From Chiridota heheva (Eukaryota; Echinodermata; Holothuroidea; Apodida; Chiridotidae), in assembly GCA_020152595.1 (NCBI GenBank), contig JAIGNY010000466.1:825001-889000 (forward strand): DNA of 64,000 nucleotides, written 5' to 3'. Positions 26,641 through 39,516 of the stretch are shown here, piece by piece. Made by a program: the position numbers and the translations under genes. Position 1 is the stretch's first letter; every line of letters starts with the position of its first letter. The notes beneath the pieces were generated by a model, which saw only the letters and a program-made list of their open reading frames with translations, was not told where the DNA came from and did no database searches.

Positions 26641-27244
26641 ATATATATCTCCATTTTGCGAGAATCAAGTAATGAGTTCTCACAATCTCGCACAAAATTA
26701 GAAACAATGCGCACAGCTTCCGGGAGCTGCAAGTGTTGAAATCCGCGCTAAGCATTCAGTGATAACATTAGGCCTCTAGTTAATGATATGAATTTGAGCA
26801 ATTAGACATGAAATCTCTTAGTACCAAAGATACCTCAAATAAACCGTAAGCTTCTTTTAAATTTGTATGCATGGGTGTCGCACACGATATTCCTCACCAA
26901 TTGTGTTGTCATTTTTGTAACAAAAGAATCATTAAGTTTTCGACCGCATTGGATCAAAGTTATTTAGGCCATCAAAAAACTTCTGGGTTTAGTCTCATCT
27001 GGGAACTTCATTTCAATTCTGGAATGTTCTGAGCGATATATAAGGGGGCTATCACGAAACTATTTACAGTCAGTTTCTTCAACATGGTAGCTGCTAGTAA
27101 TAAGAACTCAGCCATGTCCAACAATGGTCTTGTGCAGTCGAGGGTATGGGAATTTGCGTAGATTGCAAGGGAGGGGGAAAGGGTGGAGAACTCGGGGGTA
27201 GTTGAATAAGTACAGTTTTAGGTATCGTGGCATATAAAAACAAG

Positions 27245-27276
<32 letters not shown>

Positions 27277-27836
27277 TTCTTATTTATTGCACTAAAGAGC
27301 CTGGTTATGATAGCACAGCATGTTGCTAAGTGTCATAGGGACTTATTTAGTATTTCAACATTTTCCTGATTTTTTGCGAAACTCGAGGTCAAAGGTTTAA
27401 GGGAACGAAAAATCCGCAGTTTAAATGTCTAGATAGCTAAACGTAAATGCAAAGCCCTAAAATTTCTGCAATTTACGGAACTAAATATAATTTAAGAAGA
27501 GTTCTACCTTTAAGTATACAACAACAACAAAAAAGTCAAAGGGTAATTTTATCGGTAGGATAATTTTCATAACTTGTGGAAATTTCCCACCAAAATTATG
27601 AATTCCCTACCAAAATTATGAATTTCCTACCAAAATTCTGAAATCCTTACCATTTTTTTTTTTTTTTAAAGGGTAATTTTCCTCTCAAAAATCTGAAGCT
27701 AGTGCAAACCCTGACAAGTATCAAAAATCAGACATGGTCTTATTTCAAAATTTCCATGATAAAAATGACACCCTCACATTGCAACCAAGAGCTCCTTGAT
27801 CCTTCGACAGCATTTAGGGCTAGTTTGTCCAGAGCA
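26641..27836. other. Non-coding stretch with poly-T
   Basis: Contains a T run at 27245-27269 and a 3-fold CCTACCAAAATTATGAAT-type short repeat at about 27586-27645. No gene. Confidence 0.55.
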
Positions 27837-28146
27837 TCAATTACTCATATGAACAGCATATATATGATGCTCATATTAGCATCATATTGCTTATATGAAC
27901 AACAATTGATGCTCATATGAGTAATATCATGCTCATATGAATAGCAATTGATTGCTCATATGAACAGCAATTGATTGCTCATATGAACAGCAATTAATGT
28001 TCATATGATCAGCAATATGATGCTCATAGGAGCATTATATTGCTCATATGAACAGCAATTGATTGCTCGTATGAACAGCAATTGATTGCTCATATGATCA
28101 GCAATATGATGCCCATAGGAGCATTATATTGCTCATATGAACAGCG
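27837..28146 (+). repeat. ~22-bp repeat with CATATG palindromes
   Basis: Unit GCTCATATGAACAGCAATTGA with changes; units also include GCTCATAGGAGCATTATATT. CATATG and CAATTG palindromes recur, and a higher-order block near 28000-28060 is repeated at about 28085-28145. Confidence 0.9.
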
Positions 28147-28791
28147 CCCTTATGGGGAATAACTGGTGCCATTGTAAATAATGAAGCTGTTTGGCGGTTG
28201 TCTAATCTTTATTCGTTGATGGTGTAATTGATTTTGAACTGTGCCATTTGACTTTTAAAAAGCAATTCAGTAGATTGGTTTCATGCCTTTAGGCAGTCTA
28301 ATCTTTTGTATAGCTCATCCAAAAGCTTATAGCTTTTTCAAAAGGGAATCATGGTGATTATTGTTTAACACTCAGAGATGCATTCATTTACCAGCTTTCA
28401 GGTGGACTTGTTATTCCAAGATTAAATACAGTCATCTCCTCTTCTCTTGGTGCAAGAATTTTAAGTTGTTTATTGCAAGAGGTACTTCATAAAGATGACT
28501 TTCGTGAGATGACTTTCGTGAGATTGTGGTCATAGTGAAACCGTACAATTTTATTCTATTGCCATTCTGTGATCGATAAAAGATCAATTGATGCATTAAA
28601 CCTGGCATACAAATTTGAAGGAAAAAAAGATACAAGCGGTGAAAAGGCATGGGGAAAAAGTAATGATCTGTTTGTAATGATGATAATAGTTTTAAATCAA
28701 CTTTATCCACATAAAGTGGCCACTGTTCCAATTTGAATAGGATTATTATTGCAGTTGGTTTTTTATGAGAGGGTGAATAGGACCAGTCACT

Positions 28792-29222
28792 TTAAAGGAT
28801 TAGTTCAGGGGTCAAGCAAGTCCATCTTATATAAAAGAGGACTTCAAAAGTAACAAAATAGGGAAGAAAGCATTCAAAAATCTTATTCCATTAAGAAGAT
28901 ATTTAAGTTTAAAAGTTTGGTATAATTTCTGTAGAAACGACTGAAATTAGACTAGTTGTGATGTCACAGCCTCAGATTCCTCAAAGTCTTTATGTATTTT
29001 AAAGAAAGTTTATTTAATCTTTTCACTATTTAGATTATTTTCCCTCAAAGTTTCTTCAGGTGGTATATTATAAATACACTTCCTTGATTCAGTTTTACTA
29101 CTTTTTTTTACATATCTCATGGTTTTTAAGCTACAAAATCGCAGGATGAAATATGAGAGAATACATAAAGACTTTCAGGAATCTGAGGGTATGACATCAC
29201 AAAACTAGTCTGATTTTTAATG
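28792..29222 (+). mobile_element. MITE family B, partial copy
   Basis: Starts TTAAAGGATTAGTTCAGGGG and continues with GAGGACTTCAAAAGTAACAA, TTTCTGTAGAAACGACTGAA and the TGACATCACA motif. The right inverted arm is missing or too diverged to see, so the element appears truncated. Confidence 0.75.
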
Positions 29223-29329
29223 TTATTGTACAATGGGCTCAACATAACAATAACAATTAACTCACTCACAATTCTCACAAGAATGGAATTTCACAATTAA
29301 TTAAATTCAACCATTTTTATGCTAGAAAA

Positions 29330-30135
29330 ATAAATATGAAACAAAACAGACATACGTTTGTTAGAATATGAGCATTTTAAGATTTTAACTTTAAGCCTCG
29401 TCTACTCATATATATGCATGACCTTGCTGCCAAAAACGATGGGGCTTATTGCAGTCCATGGGCTATCTGTGTACCACATATGACCTGAATCCCACGTATC
29501 GTTCTTGAGATACCATGTTTACAAGCTCTTTTCAACAAAATTATGTTAAGCCCTACCCACTGCATATTAATGAAATTCAACATATTTGAACCAGAACATG
29601 TATACACTAGCTAACAACAGTTATACCAAATTTGAAACAAATCAGTCATGCTGTTGTTAAAATATGAACATTTAAAGATTTTAACATAAAGCCCCGCCTA
29701 CTCTTTAATATGCATGACATTGCCACTAATAACAATAGGGCACATGTGCGGACCATGGGCTATTTGTGTTCCACATATGAACTGAATCACATGTATCGTT
29801 CTTGAGATACTGTGTTTACAAGTTCTTTTCAACAAGATCATGTTAAGCCCCACCCACTATGCATATTAATTAAATGTAACATTTTGGTACCATGAAGATG
29901 TACTAACATGTAGCTAACAACATAATTACACCAAATCTGAAACAAAACAGACATGGGATTGTCAAAATATGATCATTTTCAGATTTTATCATTAAGACCT
30001 GCCTACTCATTAATATGCATGACATCTCCACCAAAAACAATAGGGCACATCTACAGACCATGGGCTTTCAGTGTACCACATATGACAGGAATCCAGTGTA
30101 TCGTCGTTCCTCAGATAACATGTTTACGAGCTAGC
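29330..30135 (+). repeat. ~300-bp unit, three tandem copies
   Basis: Landmarks ATATGCATGAC (about 29412, 29709, 30014), CCATGGGCTAT or CCATGGGCTTT, GTATCGTTCTTGAGATAC and TTAAGCCCYACCCAC recur in order at about 300-bp spacing. Copies are roughly 80-85% alike by eye. No coding frame is kept. Confidence 0.88.
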
Positions 30136-30470
30136 GTCACACACAGACACATACACCTGTTATCATGACCGCTTAGGTTCCTGATGCTATTGCATAAAAA
30201 ATCCTTTACATGTTATTCTTCTGTTGTATTTGCGTTTATTTTCAATTTCTTGTTTTTGAAAAGAATAATTTTTTTGCTGAATCCATGTCAATAATGAGTA
30301 ATCACAACCATTGAAATCAATATTGATTATAATTAAAAATCAATATTACTATTTAAAATCAATATAAATTATTGTTTACATTCTAATCGTGAATCAACAT
30401 TTCCTTCTGTTAGTCGGAAAACACTGAATCAAACTACTGTATATGGAAAGGGGCCTGAACATCAATTTTT

Positions 30471-30886
30471 ACCCTTAAAAAGTGTATCAACTGGCCAACC
30501 ATAAAAAGTTATCAACTGGTCAACCTTAAAAAGTTATCAACCAGTCAACCTTGAAAGGTTATCAACTGGTCAACCTTAAAAAATTATCAACCGGTCAACC
30601 TTAAAAAGTTATCAACTGTTTAACCTTAAAAAGTTTTTAAGTGGTCAACCTTTAAAAGTTATCAACCGCGTCAACCTTAAAAGGTTATCAACAAGTCAAC
30701 CTTAAAAGGTTATCAACTGGTCAACCTTAAAGAAGTATCAACTGGTCAACCTTACAAAGTTATCAACTGGTCAACCTTAAAAGTTATCAACTTGTCAACC
30801 TTAACAAGTTTATCAACTGGTCAACCTTAAAAAGTTATCATCCAGTCAACTCTAAAAAGTTATCAACTGGTCAACCTTAAAAAGTT
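30471..30886 (+). repeat. 25-bp minisatellite, ~16 units
   Basis: Unit core TTATCAACTGGTCAACCTTA with A runs between units; variants include CCAGTCAAC and CAAGTCAACC. Confidence 0.95.
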
Positions 30887-33171
30887 AACTTTGAAATGGT
30901 TGAAAGGGAAGTGAAATTATTGTAACTTTGTGCAAGAATGCATTCATTCATCACTAAGCAAATATATACAAATGAAAAGTATGCCAACCTATCCAATGCT
31001 TGAGCCATGATCATCTCTATTATGCAGAGATTTGATGACATCACAAGTTCTTTCTCTTGCCTCTTGTATGCTCCTTCATCCATTGGTTACGCTTCCTTTC
31101 ATCCAATCCTCTTTGACCAGCCTTGTAAAGTGAATAAACCGCTTAGGGGCACTTGTAGGGTGCAAGGTACCAAAAGGACACCCTCTGTGAAAGAATAGGC
31201 CACTGATATGCAAATACACTTAAAGAATTGCTCATGCTTTTACAAGGCTTTCATGTTTGAGGTTGGATGTGATTTTTTTCTTTCTTCCTTTCATTTCGTT
31301 TGTTCCTTTTGAAATACCTAGTCATCTATCCCAAATACCCCATAAAGAAGGATTACGGGTTACTTTGAAGAAGATCTCAGTGCACACTAAGAGTATATGC
31401 TTTGGGAAATACAACAAGTCTTTTTGGTGTCATTTGTTTCCCTCAAAAGGTTGAAAGAAGTATAAAAAATTCTCTGATTTTAACTCAGGATTTTGTGAAT
31501 AGGAATACTGTTCTTAAAATATTTGATATGGAAGAGGAAATACAGGGATTTGGAAATAGTTTATAGTACTTAGTGAATTCTTGTTGGATTTTAGAATGCA
31601 TATAACAGTACTTGCTTATCTCAGGCTTTAGCAAGCGAGGAGGGATTCAGATAGCGCCAGTTGTTTTGGGTTTGTTGTGGAGGAGGATGAACGTAAACAG
31701 ATTCTTTAAATGATACATCGACAAGTGTACTTTCACAGGGAAAACTTTTCCTTAAAAATCTTCATATGAGAGTCATCCTGCTGCCACTTTGTTCTTTGTT
31801 TAACTTTGCCTCTTTAATTCCATTGGAGGGATACCATTGTTTATCAATTTATTGGTGTTTGGTTTTGCTAATGAGAGGATTATGACTGCAATCTCTTGTG
31901 TGCATATTGAATCATCTTAATAGTGTCTCTTGCTAGTACCTCTCTGCCTTGTTCTTACACCAACATCTTAAAAAAGATTTAATTGCTTAGTATTTGATTT
32001 CTTCGAATACTCCGTGGAAAAACCTTTTCTGAGACGTGATGTTAGTTCTAACAAGGTCATTATCACAGATGTTTTTGTTGTCACAGGGCAAACTTCTATA
32101 TATCACGTCTTTATACTTCACAGTGTTTTTTGTTGTTTTTTGGTTCCCAGCAAACATTGTTCAATGCCGGAGAGCAAATAACAGATGTAAACGAACCACC
32201 TCGCTTCCCACTAAAACAGATTAGTTGCTATCCTTGGTTTGGTTTTTACTTTATTCATTCTAAAACTTCTTGCTGGTTATTTTTGGTGGAGATGCTTGTC
32301 TTTTTCTTCTGGGAGTTAAATCTTTACCTGATCTGGGCCATGTAATAATAGATTAATTGGAGTATTTATAGCATTTTATCCATCCTGCTTGTGCATCAGA
32401 TGATAAGCTACAGGTGTATGTTTCTAGGAACTCTGCTTTCATGTTAGATACACACCTACCTTTTTAAAAAGCATCTTCAGTTATCCATCATTCCAGAGAA
32501 AATTTTCACCATCAGAGCGAGACATCTGTCATCATCAGGGAAGAAGATGCACGACCATCTTGTCCCTTATTTCCACCTCTTGAAACAACAGTTTTGAATT
32601 CTCATGATACCATTACTGATAAGTTGATAATATCCTAGACTTGTTATATTTCATCCTGCTGGCTGCTAAACAATAACCCCAAAATGACCCACTTGACAGA
32701 GTTGGGTATAAATCATGACAAGGAGAGAGATATGGTAGCCTAGCAGTGAGGGTATTGTTATTATTTACATGTCAGAAAATCATAATTGGAGTTGATTTAT
32801 GTTATTCTTGATTTCAAGGAATGAGCTGCAGATAAAATGTTAACATTACTGTAAGGAGAAATGTGTTAGACATCACTGTATCATTCAGTAATCAGTGGCG
32901 TCTGTAAGCCATACCTCATGTCCAGACGGGGGCTTGTAATTAAAATTTCACAGTCCATTTGAAAGCCATCGTAGGGGATCCAAACACTCGTTATCATCCA
33001 CTGGCGACAAATAACACACAAGAAAGCACTCATGAATCCAAGCACACCATCTTGTGAAAGTTCGTTGTCCTTTATGAAGTGAAAATTATTAGCCCATATT
33101 CATTTGTATATGGTACACTCATACACACATAAAAACTTAGTGGTCAATTAGTGATTCAATTTACCAACCAG
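30887..33171. other. Non-coding stretch before candidate exon
   Basis: No supported exon. An open segment near 32492-32635 has coding-like composition but no usable donor. Confidence 0.5.
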
Positions 33172-33374
33172 GAGACTCCAAAAGGAATTTGAAAATGCAT
33201 GACACTTATGAGGTATCGGGAGGCTATTGCCGAGGGTATTCGCCACATCCTCCTCGATCATCATCCCAGCCTTTTATCTCCTCACATTACACACAGCAGC
33301 GGCACAACCCGTGGAATTCGTTTTATGCTTATAGGAATTACTCACTAGATTCCATCACGGAGGAAAGGGAGCAT
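33172..33374 (+). CDS. Candidate NAV exon upstream of the coiled coil (or alternative first exon)
   Basis: An open frame of 67 codons after 2 carried nt sits between acceptor ACCAACCAG and a perfect donor CAT|GTAAGT. It leaves in phase 0, which fits the next confident exon at 38947. The product is rich in Pro, Ser, Tyr and His (YCRGYSPHPPRSSSQPF) and ends NYSLDSITEEREH. The end faintly resembles vertebrate SSTYSSAEER, which also lies just before the coiled coil, but no strong family match is recalled. It could instead be a first exon starting at the ATG at 33195, since an in-frame stop lies at 33138. Composition and the donor argue for coding; RNA evidence would settle it. Confidence 0.55.
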
Positions 33375-33417
33375 GTAAGTGCATATCTCTCAACTTGTAA
33401 CTTTTGTATTGGTATCA

Positions 33418-33733
33418 TGCACTTGTTAGTTGTGTGACTCACCCCTACTACCCCGGCAATGTCAGCCAAAGGTGAGCCATTGACTTATGAAAAAGTGGCT
33501 CACATGTGCGTCATTGTACTAAATTGTCAGTCACGAGAGTGACTCTGGGGTGGGGTAATTTACTTCAGACCCATTGACTTTGTACAGAGGTGATTGATTT
33601 GGGTAAGTCACCCCCAAAAAAAAAAAAATGTTAGTCACCTAAGTGACTGAGGGGTGCGTCAATGTACATGCTTTGTCCACCCACTTTAATGCAATGACTC
33701 ACCTTGTCCTGGGGTACACAATTGACAAGTACA
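33418..33733 (+). mobile_element. MITE family A, copy 3, next to candidate exon
   Basis: A ~316-bp copy starting TGCACTTGTTAGTTGTGTGA and ending CACAATTGACAAGTACA. It lies only 43 bp after the donor of the candidate exon at 33172-33374. Same internal palindromes as copy 2, same orientation. Confidence 0.88.
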
Positions 33734-33784
33734 TTACTTTTGTAGTTACTATGTGTTTTGATTAAAGGGTTGTGTTTGTTTGCT

Positions 33785-34066
33785 TGTTTGGAAAACAATT
33801 CTTCCTCCAACATCATCATCTTCCTCCGCAACAACAACCTCTTCCACCACATTTAACTCCCCCCTCCCCTCCCTTTCTATACCTAACCTTACATACCCCT
33901 TTCTTTTCACCAATTTTTTGTTTTCCTCTTTTGCTTTTCCCCCCTTAACTCCCTTACAAACCTTATTTCTCCTCACTATCCTAACTCTTACTCCGTACTT
34001 TATTAACACCCTCTTGGCACATTTGACTCTGACTGGTTGGTGCCATTAAACATCAACAAACCAAAC
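33785..34066 (+). mobile_element. Possible retroposon 3' end, pyrimidine-rich
   Basis: A C/T-rich stretch (33800-34000) is followed by GGTTGGTGCCATTAAACATC and AACAAACCAAACC, a diverged form of the GTGGTGCCGTTAAAC tail seen at 19619 and 21985. Opposed open frames here (33749-34049) follow from the skewed composition and are not genes. Confidence 0.45.
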
Positions 34067-35583
34067 CTTGTGCTTGTTTATTTTCTTTTATGATAGCGAA
34101 TGTAGTTTTTACACATAAATTTGAGTGAAAATTTCAAAGTTAAATGCAATTTCAAATGAATAAACACACTTCTCTCGTAATAAGTATCACAGTACCATTC
34201 CTGTTTCTTCTAAATCTACATATTCCATTTGATTTCTATCCTCTTCTTTATTTCAAACTATGAGCATAAACCACGATTTCAACTTTTTACATTGGCACAT
34301 TTATATCCAGATACTTAAATTGTTTAACTGCAGACATTGAGTAAATACATGTATGTATTTGGTTGCTAGGCCAAATTTAAGGATGACGGCAGGTAATTAA
34401 CATAGTATGGATCACTGAAATATCAACTAGTCAGAGAGATAAACACCAGACCCTACTTGTGTTGTTTTAGCATGGTTTTAAAGTGATCTCTAAACAATGT
34501 TCTTAGTAAGTCTCATATATTTTGCAGATATTTCAGAATTACCCCCAAAATTACCAAAGCAACTACTTGGCACATTTATTTCAAACCTGTTCACTTCATA
34601 TTAATATTCTACCATAAGCCATCATCCAAGACTCCCAGAACTTAAGTATTCTTCATCTATATACAAACTTATTTATTCTTTCCACTTTATATCCTTCTGT
34701 GATGCATTGTTGTCTAAAGATAAAAAGAAAGAAAAGAAATTCTCTGAGGAAAAATAATGAAATGCAGACTGGCTCATTTATCATGAGAATAAAAACCTTA
34801 ACTTCCAGTATTATTATAAGTCTCTTTTGTTATTTTCCAGAGATTTTCATCCTGTCATCATCCTAGTTTCCTATCAAATCATAGGACCTGCTCTTTCTTT
34901 AAGCAACATCTGCAATTTTTTGCACCATTTAATTGGAATTTCTGACAGCTTCCGCCAACATTTTATTTGAAATCTCTGATAAAGAAGAACTAGGTTCTTC
35001 GTAGATTGTGACAGTGAATAGATACCTCCTTTTCATCACCATTACCCTCGGCTGAACAAATTTAATAACAGTGTCAACTCTTATTATTGACATCTGGAAT
35101 AACGTCTTTGTCCACATTTTCACATGTGGAAGAAAGTAGCATTTGTTATATTATAGAAGTGCTTTGTGATTTGGTTTGAGGCCAAAACAAAAAAAGGGAC
35201 TTTTTTTTAACTTTTAGTGCCAGAGATTTGCAAAAAATGAAAGAGCTAAGACTCAAAAAATTTCTACTTTGAAAAGAAACAAAATATTGGCTTGATCTCT
35301 CTTGAAGAATTGTCAGTTATTCTTTTAAGGATATTTTTTAAACCTTTTTTTTTCATTTCATGTTATAAAGTTAGTGTTTACATCTCTTTTAATCTATCTG
35401 ATTCAATTAATTTGGGAAAATTTCCCATAAGAAAACATGTCCCTCTCAAAATCACTCCCCTTATGAATTTTGCAAGGGCAGCATTTGTCTGGTTCATGTT
35501 GCTGACAATAATAATGTTTGATAGTTTGGCCCCTATGTGATAGCTTTTTAACCTCCCCCAAGCAGCAACAATGTTTTGGCATC
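34067..35583. other. AT-rich intron
   Basis: Nothing recognisable; searched for the missing NAV coiled-coil exon without success. Confidence 0.5.
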
Positions 35584-36110
35584 ACTGATCTGGTTATAAC
35601 TAATCCACTGATCTGGTTTTGACTAATCCACTGATCTGGTTATGACTAATCCACTGATCTAATTTTGGCTAATGCACTGATGTGGTTATGACTAATCCAC
35701 TGATCTGGTTTTGACTAATCCACTGATCTGGTTTTGACTAATCTACTGATCTGGTTTTGACTAATCCACTGATCTGGCTTTGACTAATCCACTGATCTGG
35801 TTATGACTAATCCACTGATCTAATTTTGACTAATGCACTGATCTGGTTTTGACTAATGCACTGATCTGGTTATGACTAATGCACTGATCTGGTTATAATT
35901 AATCCACTGATCTGGTTATGACTAATTCACTGATCTGGTTTTGACTAATTCACTGATCTGGTTTTGACTAATCCACTGATCTGCTTATGACTAATCCACT
36001 GATCTGCTTATGACTAATGCACTGATCTGGTTATGACTAATGCACTGATCTGGTTATGACTAATCCACTGATCTGGTTTTGACTAATCCACTGATCTGGT
36101 TTTGACTAAT
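35584..36110 (+). repeat. 23-bp minisatellite, ~23 units
   Basis: Unit ACTGATCTGGTTTTGACTAA plus TCC; TTTTGAC alternates with TATGAC, and a few units have TAATTTTG. Highly regular. Confidence 0.96.
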
Positions 36111-37299
36111 TGTACTCCAGTGTAGTAATGCCAGTATGCCAAGGTCTTTCTATGTAGAAGTCATCACAAGTTAGGAGTTGTTTGCTCAAAATCGTGCATA
36201 AGCTTCATATTTCTCTTCCCACGCCAGTCAGCTTGTCAATCACCATCTTTCACTACCAAATATTTACCTGTTAAATCCTCCAACAAATATCCTTACCCCT
36301 CTTGGTACTTTTGACTTGTTGTTACAAAGGACCATTGCCACTTTAACTTATCCAAGTCATTAGTGGTGACTCCACAATCCCTTACTCGAAGTCATGTGCT
36401 AAAGAAAACCAAGGGTTCTTCACTGAGCACATGGTTTGCTAAGGGTTCTTAAGATATAATGTTTTAGTATCTTACGACTCAAAAACATTCCTTGAGTTTA
36501 TCCTAATCCTTTAAAAGTATAACGAACTGTCATGTTGTGTTTGTGTAGAGAGTGAAATTGATGGAAAGGAATTAGGTTAGTAAGGGGTGGAATGAAAATA
36601 GGTTATCAGCACTGTAGGTCTTGGTTTCTGTGAATTGTTGGCTTCTCTGCTGAAGCTGTGCCTTGGAAAATGCCATTAGTGTATATATTTATATTGTACA
36701 CTGTAGGGCCGCACGGAAGATTAGCTCTTGCTGAGTGGGCTACCCTGTTGAAATACTGTATGTGATTAATCAAAAGATAACAGGCCTTAGTACCTTACAT
36801 TATTGTTTCTAGTAGGGCTGTCACGATATATAGATTATTCTGCTCCTTCCATGATATCAAAAATACCCTGACCAGCAAATTCATAATGTGTCAATTTCAC
36901 AATTAAGCAAAACAAAATTCAATTTCAGAAATATTTCAAATGGATGGGATTTTAACATAATATTTGTGGCAAATCTGATTCATTTATGCTGCCCTCTTAA
37001 ATTTTATGGAAAAATTGAGATCTGCTTCAAATAATCATGACAGATATCACAATATGGTGATAATATTGATGATTAATATTTTATTAATATTGACATGGTA
37101 ATAACATTGTAATATAATTAATATGTTATATCATGACAGCACTAATTCTTAGGTAGAAAGAAGAACAATGGAATGGTAGATTTGTCTTAATCGTCTTACA
37201 CATGTACTAAATGCAGCACCTGATCAAAATGCAAAGATCTCTTTCTGCATGGGATAAACACTGGTTCGATTATTGATACTCATATCATTGAAACAGGAC
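36111..37299. other. AT-rich intron
   Basis: No exon found. ATATTAATATT-like AT palindromes at 37060-37130. Confidence 0.5.
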
Positions 37300-37551
37300 T
37301 TAAAGGAGCACTAGCTAAAAAGTGAGGGTGCTCATTTCTGCAAATTTCACAGATATATTATCCAGAACAGATCAATAAACTTCATGCCTCCATAACCCAC
37401 AGACGACTCAAAGGTCACTTGGATACACAAAAGTCACTTGAATATTCATATTACCCAGAAAATTACTATACTGTTGCATGATAGATAAGCATTCAAATTT
37501 TGAGGGGATCCTAAAAATACACCCTCATTTTATGGTTTAGTGCTCCTTTAA
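37300..37551 (+). mobile_element. MITE family C, copy 1
   Basis: A 252-bp element with inverted ends TTAAAGGAGCACTAG at left and TTAGTGCTCCTTTAA at right. The interior has TTTCACAGATATATTATCCA, ATGCCTCCATAACCCACAGA and TTGAATATTCATATTACCCA, shared with the copy at 56564. The ends resemble family B (TTAAAGG), possibly the same transposase group. Confidence 0.9.
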
Positions 37552-37987
37552 GTATTCATTAAAAGTAATTACAAGTGGTGTGAACATTTACATCAAAGCT
37601 TATCGCATGCTGTAAAAGTATGTTTGATTATTATAGAGACTCGAGCATACCTGTTCTCCAAAGAGAATTAATGCCAAACTATATATATTTCTTTAATCTT
37701 CGAACCAGCTATTTTTCATGAATAGTATGTTCGAGCCTCAGAAATAAATGTTTGTTTAATGATTTTTCCATTGCTTTTGGGACTGTCTGATTGGTTTTCC
37801 TTTTATAGAAACTTTGGATCAATTTTTGATATTTTTGTGAACATATTTTAGAATGTCTCTGCCCTGAGGCAGATTAACCTCTCATAATTGTCTGGCTGTG
37901 ATTTATTCATGGAGTTAATTTTGTGAGTAAGCTTTTTGAGGTATTTCAAGAGGCCTTGGTGCTTGGTGGCAGTATTCCATTGTGTTA

Positions 37988-38320
37988 TGCACTTGTCAGT
38001 TGTATGACTCATGCCTACTTTCCCCTGGCAATGTCAGTCAAAGGGGAGTCATTCACATATGAAACAGTGACTCACATATGTGTCATTACACCAAATTTGT
38101 CAGTCACCAGAGTGACTCTGGGGTGAGTCAATTTACTTCAGGCCCATTGACTTTGTACAGAGGTGAGTAATTTTGGGTATTGCACAAGAAATGTCAGTCA
38201 CCCAAGTGACTGAGGGGTGCGTCAATGTACATGTTTTGACCGCTCTCCTTGGTGCAATGACTCCCCTTGTCCGGGGGTGTAGGGATGGGGGGGGGGTGAG
38301 TTACACACTTTATAAGTGCA
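37988..38320 (+). mobile_element. MITE family A, copy 4
   Basis: A ~333-bp copy starting TGCACTTGTCAGTTGTATGA and ending TTATAAGTGCA. TTA on both sides is a possible 3-bp target duplication, not seen cleanly in the other copies. An added G run (38286-38296) accounts for the extra length. Confidence 0.88.
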
Positions 38321-38946
38321 TTACATTCAGTGAATTCTGCATGGGCGATAAATGTTCCAGCAAGAAATTGTTTTGTCATTGAATTAAATGTAGAGCTTAT
38401 TATTGAACAGGCAGTGGGGCACTTCCTTGTTTATTGCCATAGCAACATACTGACAATGCTCTCTGGGTATTATATTTTTCTATTGTCCCTACCAAGGTAA
38501 TATAATTCAATGTACTGGTATAATTCTTGAACAAAGTTCACAACCACATTTACAGTTATTTGCAAACTGATAGATAACATTTAGAAGGATATCAAAAGAT
38601 TGATTTTGGCATATCTTTGCCTGAAGGTTATGGGGTTTTCTTTGCAGTTTTATTTCTGTAGAAGTTTTGTACGTTTATAATAAAAAGGCCTTTCATATTT
38701 ACACACAGTAGCTTCAAACTTTTAACTTTTCACCTTGTTTACTTTTGCCATAAAAGATGTGAGTGACAACTTCGTCACATGATTACATTCTGGATTTAAA
38801 ACTTTGATAAAGACTTGACTTTTGTCAAATAAGTCGGGAACCAGAGTTTGGAGGAAGTATTTTATTCACAAGAAGAGGAGCGATAGGACTTCTGCCATTT
38901 TTGCTCTGGATGATAATTAAACATTGATTTTCCTTTCCTTATTCAG

Positions 38947-39175
38947 GCGCACGTGGTGGCAGCATTTGAACAGAGCCTTTCTGGTATGACCAATCGTCTT
39001 CAACAGCTTACATCAAGCACCGAACAGAAGGACAGCGAACTCCAGGACCTCCGAGAGAAAATAGAGCAGTTGAAAGTGGCCCACAGTGATGGTAGGAATG
39101 GCACACTGCATAGGAACGGATCAGTGGACGGTTTGATAAGAAAACATTCTCTGGGGAACATAGTTAAAGATACAG
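38947..39175 (+). CDS. NAV: NAV exon: first coiled coil (residues 1-76)
   Basis: The exon starts after TATTCAG and reads AHVVAAFEQSLSGMTNRL, almost the same as the vertebrate NAV segment AHVVAAFEQSL. The first ~47 residues form a charged helix with heptad-like Leu spacing (DLREKIEQLK), a predicted coiled coil likely used for dimerisation. The last ~30 residues are polar and basic, with little recalled similarity. The exon begins in phase 0 and ends in phase 1 at ACAG|GTAAGA, so a Gly codon is split with the next exon. Failure to splice would append 13 residues and a stop at 39220. The upstream vertebrate coiled-coil segment (QIRKLRRELESSQEKV-like) was not found in the preceding intron. Confidence 0.96.
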
Positions 39176-39388
39176 GTAAGATTTTAGAGTACGAAAAGTA
39201 TTTGATCGAGAAGTTTATCTAGTGTGTGATGTTTTCCTTCCTATTGTGTGGATTATGTTGCAATGTCCTGATCTAAATTTGGACTTCTTATTGGATGGGT
39301 AGGAGTGTAAAGGCATATGGGTGTTGCCATGGTTGGGAAAGAGGGTGGAGGGGGGGGAGGGTCGACTGGTTTGTTTGACAACAGCTCC

Positions 39389-39516
39389 AGGTCCAGAAAT
39401 ATTGCTTAAAGGTCAACAAATATTGTTAAAAGGTCCACAAATATTGTTGAAAGGTTCACAAATGTTGTTGAAAGGTCCAAAAATGTTGCTGGAAGGTCCA
39501 CAAATTTTGGTAAAAT
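39389..39516 (+). repeat. 21-bp repeat, ~6 units, just after a NAV exon
   Basis: Unit AAAGGTCCACAAATATTGTT with changes, 214 bp after the donor at 39175. As 21 is a multiple of 3, one frame stays open (LLKGPQI cycle), but it has no splice context. Confidence 0.85.

Noticed and set aside
30471-30886. Regular 25-bp repeats suggesting a CRISPR array
   Set aside because: Units are head-to-tail without unique spacers, in a eukaryotic intron or flank: a minisatellite.
32492-32635. Open segment after CATTCCAG with coding-like composition
   Set aside because: No acceptable splice donor and no family resemblance; frame ends in TAG.
33749-34049. Opposed frames of 86 and 89 codons
   Set aside because: Caused by strong C/T skew in a probable retroposon 3' end.
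34467-34501. Possible 35-nt exon between TGTTTTAG and GTAAGTC, as the missing coiled-coil exon
   Set aside because: Its length does not keep the required phase 0 to 0 and the peptide has no coiled-coil character.
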